Assembly: GCA_037043235.1 (NCBI GenBank)
Contig: JAWRVZ010000155.1
Coordinates: forward strand, 372,001-436,000
Direction of reading: 5' to 3'
DNA length: 64,000 nucleotides
Origin: Rhodeus uyekii
Taxonomy: Eukaryota > Chordata > Actinopteri > Cypriniformes > Acheilognathidae
Within the stretch, counting starts at the first letter, position 1. Every line of letters begins with the position of its first letter. The notes below the pieces were generated by a model, which worked only from the letters and a program-made list of their open reading frames with translations, ran no database searches and was not told the DNA's origin. This document shows, in pieces, positions 27,851-40,566 of the stretch. Made by a program: the position numbers and the translations under genes.

Positions 27851-30606
27851 TTTCCTTTTTGTGTATGGCAAAGAGTAGATTTTAGACTTCAAAAAGCAGC
27901 CTTGGAAATTTCTGTGTCAAAAAAATATTCTGTGTAAGGAATAGTAGATGTGTAGACAAACTTTTTAAGTGGTGTTTGTCCCAATTCTGTGAAAATCTGT
28001 TTCACAGATGTACGTGCCTGGCTGAGAGATGTACTACTGGGCATATTCCACACACAAATGAACAGCCGTTAAACTTATGGATCCAAAGTGCAGAACTATT
28101 TGAGTTTCCATGCATGCATTACAGGAAGCAGTAGTATTTAAAATCCTGCAATGAACAGATGAAACAATATTCCATGGGTCAGTGATCGCATGAATGCGCA
28201 CAGTGTGGCAGAGTTACGGTCACTTAATGGGTTTTTACTTTATACAACACTCACCCACCATTTCCTTGTAAACAACAGCCTGTGTGTGTATTAAGCGTGT
28301 GTGGTAGCTAAAAACATCCTGGTACTTGATGTTTTGGCTTGCATATATAATTTTGCCTCATCTTATTATACATGTGTTTGTCATATTGAATAGATAAGCT
28401 ATATTAAGCATAGTTTGTCTTTTCTTTCTACCAGAAGCAACAGTGCATTAAGTACTGCTGTTTTGTGAGCTACGTGTCAGAACAGCCATCCGTCTGTATT
28501 TTTAATATTTGGAGAGCTTACCACAGAGTACGTCTGTACAGACACAAGGTGTTCTCGTACCTATGCTAATGTACCGTCTTGTGCTGAGCTCTATTGAGAT
28601 TTATCATGCAGGGTTTGATATAAAACAGAGGATGTGTGGAAGCTAGTTGTTTTCAGAGAACAGGAGGCATTGTGGGATACGTGAGGGTGGAGGATACGCT
28701 TCGCCTGCAGTCAGAGCAGATCGAGATGATGATATGATACCGGTCGACTCCAGCGTGTCGAGATTGCAATGTTTATGCATGCTGCATATGCGCTGTATAT
28801 GCGTGTATTTGTATAGCATTTAAAGTAAGCTGTGTGTATCTACTTTTCTTGTGGTTGTAGATTCATGGCGTTCTTTCATACAAAAGAGATTTGATGGCGC
28901 TTGTTGTACCCCAAGAAAAACACGTAATGACTCTGGAGCAACCCCCTATTAAACCATTATGAGATTATAATTAGCTTGACGTCTACTGAAACAGACTATT
29001 TGTTATTCATAGGGGGCTATGATTTTTTTTATTGAGGCATTGTTAATAAATAAATCCTCATTAGTGATTTTCCCACTCAGTGTTATTGCATGTAAATAGG
29101 ATTTTAATGTCATGATATTTATTGGGCTGAAATTCATTCAGCATAAGACGTTTAAAGACCAACCGGACTGCTAGCGCATCATTTTCATCTGTGTTTTCTT
29201 ACAGCTTAGATGTATGCTACCTGAAAGCTGTTATCTTAAGATTAAAATGGCTAAAACAACAACACCGTTCAGAAATAAAGCGGTTTTGGTTGTCTTTTCA
29301 GTTTATCAGGAACCAAACAAATCTGTGTTATGAGATTCAGTCAGTTCAAACTTTTCGACTCCCATCAGAATGGCTGTTAATAAAAAATTGTGAGTTAAGT
29401 TTGCTTTCCAGTTGGATGTGAGAGAGCTGGAGATTATTTAAGGTTTGTTTTGGGAATTAGGAGAATATATGAATACATTATCTGAATAAAAGAGTGAAAC
29501 AGGCCGGTCAGACTGCAGAATGCTTTTGGGATCAAGGATCCGTCAGAATGGAAGTCTGAAAGTTGCAGGCTGGATTTCAACCGTGCTGTGAAAGTCTCCG
29601 TGGCAGTTTAAAATGTGCAGAGCCCACTTTCTGAGGCAGAAAATCTGTATTTCATGCCCAAAATGGGCATTAAACCTGCACTTAAAGTGATGCCATGAAA
29701 AGGCTGTGTACTTGAGAAGCCCCTGCTTCAAAATACATGCGACATAACATTTGCTCATGAATTTTAATATGTTTGGGTTTAGTGGAGGGACCTTCATTTG
29801 CAAGAAAGCAGGAAAGAGCGTGATAAAGATGGATTGGCGAGGGAGGGGGGTTGGATAAAAGAGAAAGGAATCAGACAGAAAGAGAGAACAGGGGAGTCCC
29901 TGAGACAGATGTCACCCTCACCGCAGATTGATGGCTCTTGGCCGGTTTCCACACCAAGCTTTGACCCCGCTGTCCTTTGCAGTAATTTATAGATGACGTT
30001 TTTAAAGATTTAAGCACTATTTTGTGGCCATCATGGCCTCGGACAGAGAACGACCTTCTAATGCAGGGTCGCAGTCGGTCTGGAGCTAAAAATCAGCCCA
30101 CTCGCACCCATGCAGGTCTGATAGTGCGGCACTGAACGCATGGATTTGTTGTTGTTTTCTCTTAGGCCAGCCTGATGAATTAAATACCCTTTGTTTTAAG
30201 GATGTAGATATGTTTGAAATATACAGTGTAAGTATGTATGACATTCAGGGTAAAAACTTTCAGTTTGAAACATAAAGGACTGGAAAGAGGAAGTGGACGG
30301 GGACTAGACACCCTGTGCTGCTTTTGGCTGTGTATCCAGTGGACCCAGCTGGGTATGGTGTTGGCTGAAGTATATGAGAGGCCCTTATGTCTGCAGCAGT
30401 GGCTTGTGATGGGGGCTGGGGGGGAGGGGGGGCCTCTCTAGCACATCATCACTCATTTGCAATTTAATGGCCCCAGAGATCACCCTTTCCTCACCCCACC
30501 AGCACATTCCCAGCATGGCAAAGCTTATTAGCAGAGGTTTTAAATAATAATCTCAAGTGAATCTACTGCCCTATCCTTCCCCTTTCAAGATGACTCCCCA
30601 GTGGGG
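27851..30606. other. Intron 1, no gene recognised
   Basis: Non-coding. 30000-30165 is non-repetitive and of balanced composition and could be a conserved element by appearance only. No splice-bounded exon was seen. Confidence 0.45.
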
Positions 30607-30607
30607 T

Positions 30608-30876
30608 CCTCTATCTATCCGTCTATCCGTCTGTATATCCATCCATATACTCAATCATCTATATATCATTAGTTTGTTCTATCCATCTATCATTCATTCA
30701 TTCTATCTATCTAACGTTCATTCGTTCTATCTATCTATCTATCTATCTATATATCTATCTATCCGTCTGTATATCCATCCATATATTCAATCATCTATAT
30801 ATCATTAATTCGTTCTATCCATCTATCATTCATTCGTTCATTCGTTCTAACCATCTATCATTCGATCTATCATTCG

Positions 30877-30935
<59 letters not shown>

Positions 30936-31037
30936 CGTCTATCCGTCTGTATATCCATCCATATATTCAATCATCTATATATCATTAATTTGTTCTATCC
31001 ATCTATCATTCATTCATTCTATCTATCAAATGTTCAT

Positions 31038-31084
<47 letters not shown>

Positions 31085-31647
31085 GTCTATCTGTCTATCT
31101 ATCTATCCGTCTATCCATCTGTATTTCCAGCCATATATTCAATCATCTATATTTCATTAGTTCGTTCTATCCATCTATCATTCATTCATTCTATCTAATG
31201 TTCATTCATTCTGTCATCTATCATTCATTCTATCTATCTATATATCTATCTATCATTAGTTCGTTCTATCCATCTAAAGTCCATTCGTTCTATCCATCTG
31301 TCATTCATTCTATCCATCTATCATTAATTCTATCTATCTATCTATCTATCTATCTATATTTCAATTGATTCAATTTTTCAATTCATCAATTGTTCGTTCT
31401 ATCATTTGTTTTTTTCTATCATTTGTTTCTTTGTTCTATCCATCTGTCTATAGTTATTCAATCATCTATATTTCATTAGTTCGTTCTATCCATCTATCAT
31501 TCATTCATTCTATCTAATGTTCATTCATTCTGTCATCTATCATTCATTCTATCTATCTATATATCTATCTATCATTAGTTCGTTCTATCCATCTAAAGTC
31601 CATTCGTTCTATCCATCTGTCATTCATTCTATCCATCTATCATTAAT

Positions 31648-31740
<93 letters not shown>

Positions 31741-31836
31741 ATTTCAATTGATTCAATTTTTCAATTCATCAATTGTTCGTTCTATCATTTGTTTGTTCTA
31801 TCATTTGTTTCTTTGTTCTATCCATCTGTCTATCGT
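30608..31836. repeat. TCTA-rich higher-order tandem array
   Basis: Long TCTA tracts alternate with a recurring non-TCTA spacer beginning CAATCATCTATAT, found at 30652, 30788, 30968, 31140 and 31459. Each is followed by TTCGTTCTATCCATCTATCA or a close variant. The last two units share the variant CTATATTTCATTAGTTCG, and their sequence is almost identical for over 300 bp, so the fifth arose by tandem duplication of the fourth. Copy 5 has an expanded TCTA tract of about 94 bp (31648-31741), against about 30 bp in copy 4 (31329-31357), a gain of 16 units. Ser-Ile-Tyr-Leu ORFs across it are artefacts. Confidence 0.92.
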
Positions 31837-31852
31837 TGTGTATCTCCTTTAG

Positions 31853-33816
31853 TTACAGATATATGAATTTCTTTAAATTATAATCATCTTTGATTCTGCT
31901 TGGAAATATTATTTTTGCAATTCTACTAGCATAAATATTACATTCTTCATCTTTAAGAAATAAACACAATGTACCTTTTCTTTTTCTCTAAGAAAGTGTC
32001 TTTCATTAGTTTCTATTCATGTCTGTTTTCCCTGGAGACCACCAGTCGATGCAGACATATTTAGACCTGTCTGGAGGTAGCAGACTACATTATGGTTCTC
32101 TACGGAACATTATGGCTTTGTAATAATGTCCCAGACTTTGATGACACTGATAACTAAGACTGGCTAACAGAGCTGCTTTTAGTAGGCAAATTATTTAGTC
32201 TCTGCAAACTACTCTCTGATTTAGTTCCCATGTCATACTCACGTTTAGTTGCACGCTGATGCTCTACCTCGGATGCCCTGCCCGAGGGCATTAAATTCAC
32301 AAAAAAAGACTTGAAATTGAAGCTCTGCAGTCCTACTTATTCAAGGAGAGAAAGATAGCATAGGGTTGCTCTGCCAAACGGATAAATATTACGAGTTTTG
32401 AGGATTGTAGAAACGCTTTCCTCCGTGGTCCTCCTCACCCTGAGCAGCTTAGCTGTCCTCTTTAAAAAAAAGTGAGGAACATGGGTATCAGCGTGAAGCA
32501 GCCGCAAGGGCCTTCACAGCATGCGTCTGTGTGCATGTGCAGGATTTTAGGAGAGCAGCCAAAATGCCCTGTTTCCTGTATAGAGTCAGCTTGACTTCCT
32601 GTCTGGGCTGCGCTCGCATTGGAAACGATATCGAGCGTCCGTTTGATCAAACATTGTCTGTTTACAAATCCTATTATGCACATTTGCTGTGTCCTTGGAG
32701 TTGATTGCCGGTCCATGTTAGCTTTAGTAAACGTCTTAATTGCGTTAAATGGGTAGAAAAGCTGGCAGATTAGAAGCCATTAATGAGCGTTGTGTGAGCG
32801 AGCGTATTCCCGAGATGGCACTTTTGTTGGGTTGGCAGGCGAGAAGGGAGAGAGTATGCCAGCGTCACCTTGAAACTCGAAAACACTGGAGAAACAGGTC
32901 ATTGTGTCTCTGCTGAAAAGAGGTACACATCGCTCTCTCTCGCTTTCTCACTCGCTCTCTGCACCCTTTACAATCTCTTTGGATTCTCTCCCTCCCTCTC
33001 TCTCCCTTTCCATCTGAACAGTAGATAAGCTCACTGAGGGAGAGTTTAAAGGACTCTCCATTTGTGTATAAATAGCTTAGGATGAATTATTGAGGGACCC
33101 AGGGTTACTAATAATCCCCCTGGACCCATCTGACAATGACATAGAAGATAGAGGGAAAACAATTACACTGTGTTTCTCCTGAGGAGGACTGGGTCGAAAG
33201 ATGGAGGAGGAGAGGGGGGTGCAGACGGAGACGCCGCAGAAGCCCCTCACCGGCTTCCCGTCTTGGCTAATAAAGCCAATTAAGTCGGTAAAATCAATGG
33301 GTATGCGAGTGGTCCCGGAAAGAGGAAACATAATGATTCATGTCCTCCGCCTGGAACGTCCCGTCCCTTTTGTCCACGCGGCCAGGAGGACAGCGGGACA
33401 CTGACGGGATGAGACAAGGGGACCGTGGGGGAATATTAAGGAGCTGTTTGTGTCTGCTGGTGTCAATGCAAGGACGGTACCGAGAGGGTGAGAGGTACAG
33501 ACAGACAGGCCGGTCACCCTGCCACGCACTTGTTCGCTTTCGTCAGACCGTCTCCGTGCTCTGGTCTGTCTGCGCTCCAGCTCTAGCAGGTGGATCTTTG
33601 GTACATCTCAAAAGACCTCGGTGGATTCGTATGGAGCAAGATTGCTTGTAATACTTAAAAAAGGTATCCATTAATTTATGCTTAATATTTGAGTGTTTCT
33701 TCAACTTTATCATGCATTCATCATTTATTTTTTCAACTGTCTTTTCTATATTGATTTTATCTTTTTTTCAATCATTCTTTTGTGGAAATATGACCTAACA
33801 AGTGTTTGTGTATATA
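31853..33816. other. Intron 1 with a possible conserved regulatory stretch
   Basis: Non-coding. 33060-33560 is non-repetitive and GC-balanced. At 33263-33279 it has TTGGC and GCCAA half-sites separated by seven bases, followed by the homeodomain-like AATTAAG. It looks like the kind of sequence often conserved in introns of neuronal genes, but conservation cannot be judged from a single sequence. Confidence 0.35.
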
Positions 33817-33832
33817 TGTGTGTGTGTGTGTG

Positions 33833-33880
<48 letters not shown>
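33817..33880. repeat. (TG)n-(AT)n microsatellite
   Basis: About eight TG units, then AT from about 33836 to 33880. The Tc1-like element starts directly at the end of the AT tract, which is a plausible TA insertion target. Confidence 0.9.
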
Positions 33881-33884
<4 letters not shown>

Positions 33885-34128
33885 GTGTTGAAAAGAGTTT
33901 GTCCCCTTCCTGATTTCTTTTTTATTTGCATGTTTGTCACACTTAAATGTTTCAGATCATCTAACTAATTCACATTTTATTCAAAATAACACAAGTAAAC
34001 CCAAAATGCAGTTTTTAAATGGAGGTTGTTATTATTATGGGAAAAAAAAATCAAAACCTACATGGCTCTGTGTGAAAAAGTTAAAACATAACTGTGGTTT
34101 ATCACATCTGAGTTCAATTTCTCTTGCC

Positions 34129-34211
34129 CAGGGGTCAGCAAACCCAAAATGTTGCAGCACAGGGGTGAAAGAGCCTCATGCGGCTCGGGAGCCGCGGGTT
34201 GCCGACCCCTG
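34129..34211. mobile_element. 83-bp hAT-like MITE nested in the Tc1 element
   Basis: The ends are CAGGGGTCAGCAAACCC and, reverse complemented from the right, CAGGGGTCGGCAACCC. The flanks CTCTTGCC (34121-34128) and CTCTAGCC (34212-34219) form an 8-bp target duplication with one mismatch. An 8-bp duplication plus CAGGGGT ends is the signature of hAT elements. The interior has a GC-rich palindrome, GCGGCTCGGGAGCCGC. There is no coding capacity. Confidence 0.82.
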
Positions 34212-34295
34212 CTCTAGCCATACCCAGGCCTGATTTCTGCCACCCCTGTTCTTAAACAAGAAATCACTTAAATGGGACCTGCCTGACAAAGTGAA

Positions 34296-35063
34296 GCCGA
34301 CCAAAATGACCCCAAGAGCGCAGTGATGACTCAACCAAGAGGTCACAAAAGACCCACAACAAAATCCAAAGAACGGCAGGCTTCACTTGCCTCAGTTAAG
34401 GTCAGCATTCATGACCCCACCATAAGAAAGAGACTGAGAAAAAATGGCCTGCATGGCTGAGTTCAAAGACGAAAACCACTGTTGAGCAAAAAGAACATTC
34501 AGACATGCCAGAAAACATTTTGATGATCCTTTTGGTCAAAGTTGAACTTTTTGGAAAGTATATGTCCCATTACATCTGGCGTAAAAGTAACACCACATTT
34601 CAGAAAAAGAACATCATACCAACAGTAAAATATGGTGGTGGTAGTGTGATGGTCTGGGGGCTGTTTTGCTGCTTTAGGCCCTGGAAGTCTTGCTGTGATA
34701 AATGGAACCATGAATTCTGCTGCCTACCTGACGGAGAGAATGTGGCCATCTGTTCGTGACCTCAAGCTGAAGCAAACTTGGGTTCTGCAGAAGGACAATG
34801 ATCCAAAACATACCACCAAGTCCACCTCTGAATGACTGAAGAAGAATAAAATGAAGACTTTGAAGTGGCCTACTCAAAGTCCTGACCTGAATCCTATTGA
34901 GATGCTGTGGCATGACCTTAAAAAGACAGTTTATGCTCAAAAATCTTCCAATGTGGCTGAATTACAACAATTCTGCAAAGATGAGTGGGCCAAAATTCCT
35001 CCACAGCACTGCAAAAACTCATTACAAGTTATCACTGCTATGGGTAGCCCAACCAGTTATTAG
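34296..35063 (+). pseudogene. Tc1 transposase pseudogene
   Basis: Fragments of a Tc1/mariner transposase lie in two or more frames. The middle part has the GGGSVMVWG motif of the catalytic core (34630-34665). Then comes a DNDPKH block (about 34790) with an in-frame TGA shortly after. The C-terminal frame contains SPDLNPIEMLWHDLKK with the third catalytic acid, ending at TAG 35061-35063. The N-terminal paired-like DNA-binding domain is missing, and a further stretch near 34504-34535, where the first catalytic Asp should lie, is also lost. It is not functional. Confidence 0.88.
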
Positions 35064-35191
35064 GTTTAGAGGGCAAGCACTTTTTCATACAGGGCAATGC
35101 AGGTTTAAAATTTTTTGCCTCTTAATAATAGCAACCTTCATTTAAAAACTGCATTTTGTGTTGTTATCTTTGACGACTATTTAAATTTGTG

Positions 35192-37427
35192 TAAATGTAT
35201 TATTTTTTTTTTAAGTCTTACTGACAACTTTTGTTATTTTCTGGATTTGTCTAAATACCGCAGGGTTCATGGCATTGTGTCTTAATAAAAGACTTGTAAG
35301 AATCTCAAGTGGTAAGTCTAGTGTCTCTTCAAGCACAATTGTACATTTCACTTTATCACAGATATGCCTTTGAAATATTCAGTACTTCATCTGGATGGAT
35401 CTGACCAAAAAGTCAAAAGGTTGTCTGTAGAACTGAAAGTGTGCAGATTAATTTAAATGAGCTTTCACTTTGTTGCAGAATAAGCTACAATTTTATACTA
35501 GAAGTCAAAAGTTTGGCTTGTTACACTAAGGATGATTTGTAGAGCAGATTGCAGCTCTGAATGATTTTATTAGTGACAGAAACGGCTGTGCATTAAAACT
35601 TTCAGGGCTAAAGCCCACTCGCAGCATTGCCCATCTGAACGACCCTGCCAGTGGGAAGGACGTTGATTTGTAAACTGCTGTGAAATGCCACATTACTGGT
35701 TTGATTAGTCCTGTGGCTTAGCAGCACATTTATATAAACCTTGACTTTACTGCCATCCTGCATGACATCTCGCTAACAAGCTCTTGGTATTAAACACACA
35801 CTCCCTCACATCCTTGCTCTAACAATACTATATTTGGTAAGCCAAAGATATTTTCTACCCTCTTTTAGCGCAACCTTCAGTTCTTGTATTTCAGAGCCTG
35901 GCAGACGAGCTTATCCTTGATACTTCGCTGAAGCCCCACAGAGCCAGAATGTAATTGACTGTCCACTTCTGAACACCACACGGCTGAATTTTCTATTATC
36001 TGTCCAAAAGGTGATGTAAATTCAATTCAAAAAGGCTTGGTCGAATTAAGCAGTGTGTGTGTGCGCGCGTGTGTGAGCGCTTGTGAGAGGGAAAAAAATG
36101 GTAGAGAGAAACTGAAAGACATCTCTTACACTGTATTGGATCTGTGAAAATGTATTCAAAGAAAATAGGTCGTATCACAGTGCGAAGGGGTAAACACCCT
36201 GCCTCCCCTGGAAAGCATTGCACCCCTATCCCAGCAGGTGTCTGTTTATAGTCCCTTTGTATTGTATGTTAATGCATATGTGTAGTTGTGTGAACGAACA
36301 AGTAAAGTGGTTACTTGCGAGACTTTTAACACACGGTTGAATGGGTGTTCTGCTGTATCTATTGCATGCATTTATCGTATTTACTGTAGTGTGTGATCAT
36401 ACTGTCTCTGGGTACTTTGGGAGTTTGGAGTGGGGGGGGACTGTGTCCTAATGATGCGTTTTCTACACCATTGATTCAGTAGCTCTGCTTCACAGTAAAT
36501 CCTTCACATGCAACACATTAGAGCCCAGGCTTTTTCCTCCGCCAATCGATTCACAGAACTTACAGCCGTTCCTCTTTTCTCCTGTCCTCCGTTCTGCGCT
36601 TGTCGCAATTCCTCTGTGCTCCTCATCTTCACTTTCTTTCTTTCACCCGTTTCTGTTCCTATTCTTCACTTTGTTCCTTTACCCTTTCCAATTTAAACTA
36701 AATGGATGCAATGACAAGTAATTTTCCATTTCTTTTCCCCATACTTGTTTCTTTCCTCTCTGTAAGGGTGATTTTCCAACAGGCTGCTGGATTGCTGAAT
36801 GACTAAATCGTTATCAGCAATATGGTTACACTTAAAATAGTTACAAAATAAATGCAGGAGATGATAAAGAAGTCTTCCATGAATCGTACTCTGCATATAT
36901 GTAGAGTGTTACTTGATGGAGATGGAGAGAGGGGGCGAGGGGAGAAAGAGAAAAGAGGAGGCCCCAGAGAACAAGAAGGGCCAAGAGAAACAGTTCAATC
37001 TCTTTTTATCCCCTCCTTGACCATGTGACTGAAACCCAAATTGAGACATTCAAACTGATCAAACTGAACAATTAGCAGACCATCGATGTCCACACATTTT
37101 GACCTACAGTTCTTGACCACTATCAACACCTCTTCCAAATGTTCCATGTTGTGAGAAAGTGGGGATTGAAACAGTAAACCAAATATCTCTGTTCATTTTC
37201 AAATGTCTTTGATTACTTTCAGCCCTAAATTACCCTTTTCTTTTTTCATGTATTGCTTTCCTTTACCGTTTCCTTTTCTTTACATGTATTTTTCTTTTCC
37301 TTTCCTTATCCATTTACTTTACCCTTTGCTTTTCATCTTCCTTTACCTGTTCCTTTCCCCTCATTTTCTTTAGTTTACTTCATTTTACAGTGCCCTGCCC
37401 TTCTCTCTCCTTGTCGCTTAAGTTTAC
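35192..37427. other. Intron 1, no gene recognised
   Basis: Non-coding. 35560-35780 is non-repetitive. 36055-36080 has a short GT/GC alternation. No splice-bounded exon is seen. Confidence 0.45.
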
Positions 37428-37429
37428 TT

Positions 37430-37729
37430 TGATCAAAAGTTTGGGGCTGGAAAGATTTTTTTAAATGTTTTTGAAAAAAGTATCTAATGCTCAACCAGGC
37501 TATAATGCAAAGCTGAATTTTCAGCATCATTTCTCCAGTCTTCAGTATCACATGTGCAGCTTTATATCTTTGTGAAAACCTAGACAATCTTTTTTCAGGA
37601 TTCAGATATTTTAAAAGAACATCATTTATTTGTATAACATATAATAATTCCACTTTTGATCAATTTAATATGTACATATTAAATATGTTAAAGTGTCAAA
37701 CAAAAAATCCTACTGACCCCAAAACTTTG
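37430..37729. repeat. Cyprinid repeat X, copy 3
   Basis: This copy shows both ends, ATCAAAAGTTTGGGGCTGGA at the left and ACTGACCCCAAAACTTTG at the right. Its internal blocks are AAAGCTGAATTTTCAGCATC and CCAGTCTTCAGTATCACATG, with CTTTTGATCAATTTAATATG near the right end. Confidence 0.78.
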
Positions 37730-39664
37730 TGTATGTCATGTCATTAGGGAGTTCTACTCATATGCCATCTCAAGGTTCTTATTTTTTTCTTTTCTGGCAA
37801 GGGATCCAGCAAGGAGGAACCCAGGTTTAGCATTAAAGCCCATTAGAAATGCATCCACCGACCTTCTCAAATATTCCCTCACACTACCACTTCATTCCAC
37901 TGGAATAATATCACTCAAGGAGAGGACTCATTAGTCCCAGAAACAGCTCCTGAATATTTAAGGCCTATTTTATTGAATCAAAAAAGAAAAGCTTGACATG
38001 GTTTCGGCACAGTAATTGAAGATCGCTCTCGTTCTCTCTCACATTCTGTCTCTCTCTCTCAGATTACTCTCTGAGCTCATATTGCTGTCTTCAAAGTGCA
38101 TTTTTATTTAATCAGGGGTTTACTGCTTCCAATTAAATATTTTAAGATGACATGTTGTTTGGAGGTGGAGGCAGGGCAGAGGGGAGCAAAGGTGTCGTGG
38201 AGTATTTCAGGAGACCTTGAATTCTGAGACCTTGGAGGACAGTTTATTCAAATTACCCAAGGTCTACAGGAATACTCTCGTTAAAAGGGAGGAGGGGGAA
38301 CTTTGGGAATTTGGTACCTTTGCTCAATCTCTACCACCATGAAAGTGATACACACTTGACAGGCACGGCCACTAAAATGACATGAACAAACATGACAGTG
38401 CTTGGAAACAATACATGTTTGATCAGCACATATTGATTTGAGCACACACAAATCACAGCTGGAAATGTCTCAGCTTACTTGGTGTGTTTATTACAGTTTG
38501 TTTGTTGGTTGTTTCGGTGGACCAGTGATTATTGCCCTCACAGAAACTTTTGAAGATGAATGCTTATTTGGCCAGATGATCAATTGGATTATTTGCTGTG
38601 GCAGGTATAAATAATGACAGTAATAAGCAAAAACAAGTGAAGGAGCAGCTGTAATTTATTATTCATATCATGAATCCCAATTGTTATAAATGACTGCTGC
38701 ATTATTCCATTGCCCTCTCCTTTACTTTAGAAACCTATTGTGCAAATAAAATCCTGAAGGCTTCTAGTGAAATACTGATCCAACACACTTATTTTCAATA
38801 GTAAAAAGGCTACTGAAACCACCACATTTAATTCGAGATTTTATATTCAAGTTTGTGGGCTGAATTTTATATATAATATATACATTTTTCAATTTTAGAA
38901 ATTTTACAAAGGCATCTGAAATGATAAACTACGTGCAAGGTAGTGTAGTCAAAAATAAAGATTTTTCAATACATATCAATACTGAAATATCTGAAACTCC
39001 AATATTAATTTTCCACAGAATGGATACATGATACCAGCTGCGCTTTCTTGCTCTCTCATCTCTCCGACAGCGAGTTGACACACAAACCCACCTTCCTCAC
39101 TCACTCGTTTCTTTTACTCCATATGAATATTGTTGGTGTTGCAGGTCTTGAATTTCAGCGTGGGATTGCGTGTATTGCGCATAATTTTACTCATTCCCAC
39201 AGATGTTGTGCTCACACCCAAAATGTCAGTATTGGCAAGCATTCTTGTAATCACAGTCAGTTATGATTTAAGCAAATGTTAACAGTGAGAGAGAAACTGT
39301 ATTTGTGTAATTTAAGTTTTTTAAGCGTTCTTTAAAATGTGAAAAAGATTAAGAAATCCAATTCATTCAAAGCATGTGACAATGTGTTTTACTTCTTTTT
39401 GAAAGCATTAAAAGTCTTTTTTATTTGTTTATTACCACATAGAAATATGTGCCAAGTTATCATTCTGAGCAAAGCAAGTTATTACAGGTGAACACTTCAT
39501 TAAAATTCCTCTTCAATTTTTCTCTACAGTTAATTCAGCCCAATTCAACCACTTAACAAACAGCCTATATTCAGACTTCGCTTTCTTCGCTTTCAGCTTC
39601 GAATGTGCTATTGATTTTTATAATTAATTTAAAATATGTTTTACTATTGGTAAAAAGGTAAGAT
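37730..39664. other. Intron 1, no gene recognised
   Basis: Non-coding AT-rich sequence with a CT tract at about 38025-38062. Nothing else was recognised. Confidence 0.45.
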
Positions 39665-39960
39665 CAGAAGTCTCTCATGCTCACCAAGGCTGCATTTATT
39701 TAATCAAAAATACATTTGCAGACACTTTCATCCAAAGTAACTTACATGGTATTTAAAATACATCGACATTCTAATCAGTTTTTGCTTTTTCTGGGAATGG
39801 AACCAAGGACCTTGACGTTGCAAGCCGTTTTCTCCTAGATTCTTTTTTTCCCCAGGAATCTTTGATGAATAGAAATTTCAAAAGAACAGCATTTACTTGA
39901 AATAGGATTTTGTTTTACTATTTAAATGATTAACCACTTTTGATTTTAATACATCAGATT
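39665..39960. repeat. Cyprinid repeat X, copy 4, interrupted by a SINE
   Basis: Left block: AGAAGTCTCTCATGCTCACC and GGCTGCATTTATTTAATCAA. Right block: CAGGAATCTTTGATGAATAG and TTTCAAAAGAACAGCATTTA. Between them is a stretch with tRNA-like features on the minus strand. Confidence 0.65.
39713..39842 (-). repeat. tRNA-derived SINE fragment
   Basis: On the minus strand, the head around 39842-39785 reads like the B-box half of a tRNA gene (GGTCCTTGGTTCCATTCCCAG region). The tail ends CCATGTAAGTTACTTTGGAT then GAAAGTGTCTGCAAATG. This resembles the 3' tail shared by several teleost SINEs, whose common form is TGTAAGTCGCTTTGGATAAA. It sits inside repeat X. Exact ends and target duplication were not resolved. 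Confidence 0.55.
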
Positions 39961-40511
39961 TTCTAAATTAAAAAACATATTTATTTATGTTTAAAATTAT
40001 TCCATTATCATTACAATCGATTTAACAATGGTGATGTCATTTTAATATTTACATACTCAGTTATGATTGGCCTTCTTTACGTTTATTTATTTACATTTGT
40101 TATTTGCCCTTTCTGTCTTGCATGTTTAAACTGATAGAACAATGTTGAATGTGTTGGTTCTCATGCAGTGAGACTGAAAGCAAGGCATGCCATTACAATT
40201 GCAACACAACATATTAATTTTTCAGCCATGCAAGCATTGGTATTTCCTTCATTAAATCTAGAACTTACAGCCATTGCTCATCACAAAGTCTGACCAAGGC
40301 ACTGTGAATAGAGCCAGGGCCAGTGATCACCATGGTGACTGGGATCCAGTGCTGAGATAGAGAAGATATGCATCACCAACAGTGTGCAACTGGTAGGATA
40401 GCATTGTCATAAACGACCCTTAAGTATACAAATATATGCTTATATAATATATTTAAATATATTAATGGAGCACTTGTATTTGGCATTTGTAGTTAGAGTC
40501 AGGTATTCCAA

Positions 40512-40534
40512 CAAGTTATCATAGTATATGTATA

Positions 40535-40566
<32 letters not shown>

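Larger units (their letters stand above)
33881..35191 (+). mobile_element. Decayed Tc1-like transposon, right end missing
   Basis: The left end starts AGTGGTGTTGAAAAGAGTTT and continues into CCCCTTCCTGATTTC and GTTTGTCACACTTAAATG, the long inverted repeat of a Tc1-like family abundant in fish. Inner repeats are also present: AACCTACATGGCTCTGTGTG at the left, and CATACAGGGCAATGCAGGTT at the right. The right repeat stops after GACGACTATTTAAATTTGTG, and the outer terminal motif is absent. The region that should encode the transposase N-terminus is deleted, and the remaining frame is broken. An hAT-like element interrupts it at 34129-34211. Confidence 0.88.

Noticed and set aside
30652..31470. 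CRISPR-like spaced repeats
   Set aside because: Spacing is irregular, the spacers are themselves TCTA repeats, and the genome is eukaryotic.
30557..31852. Ser-Ile-Tyr-Leu periodic ORFs, also at 2084-2551
   Set aside because: They are translations of TCTA/GATA tetranucleotide repeats, not genes.
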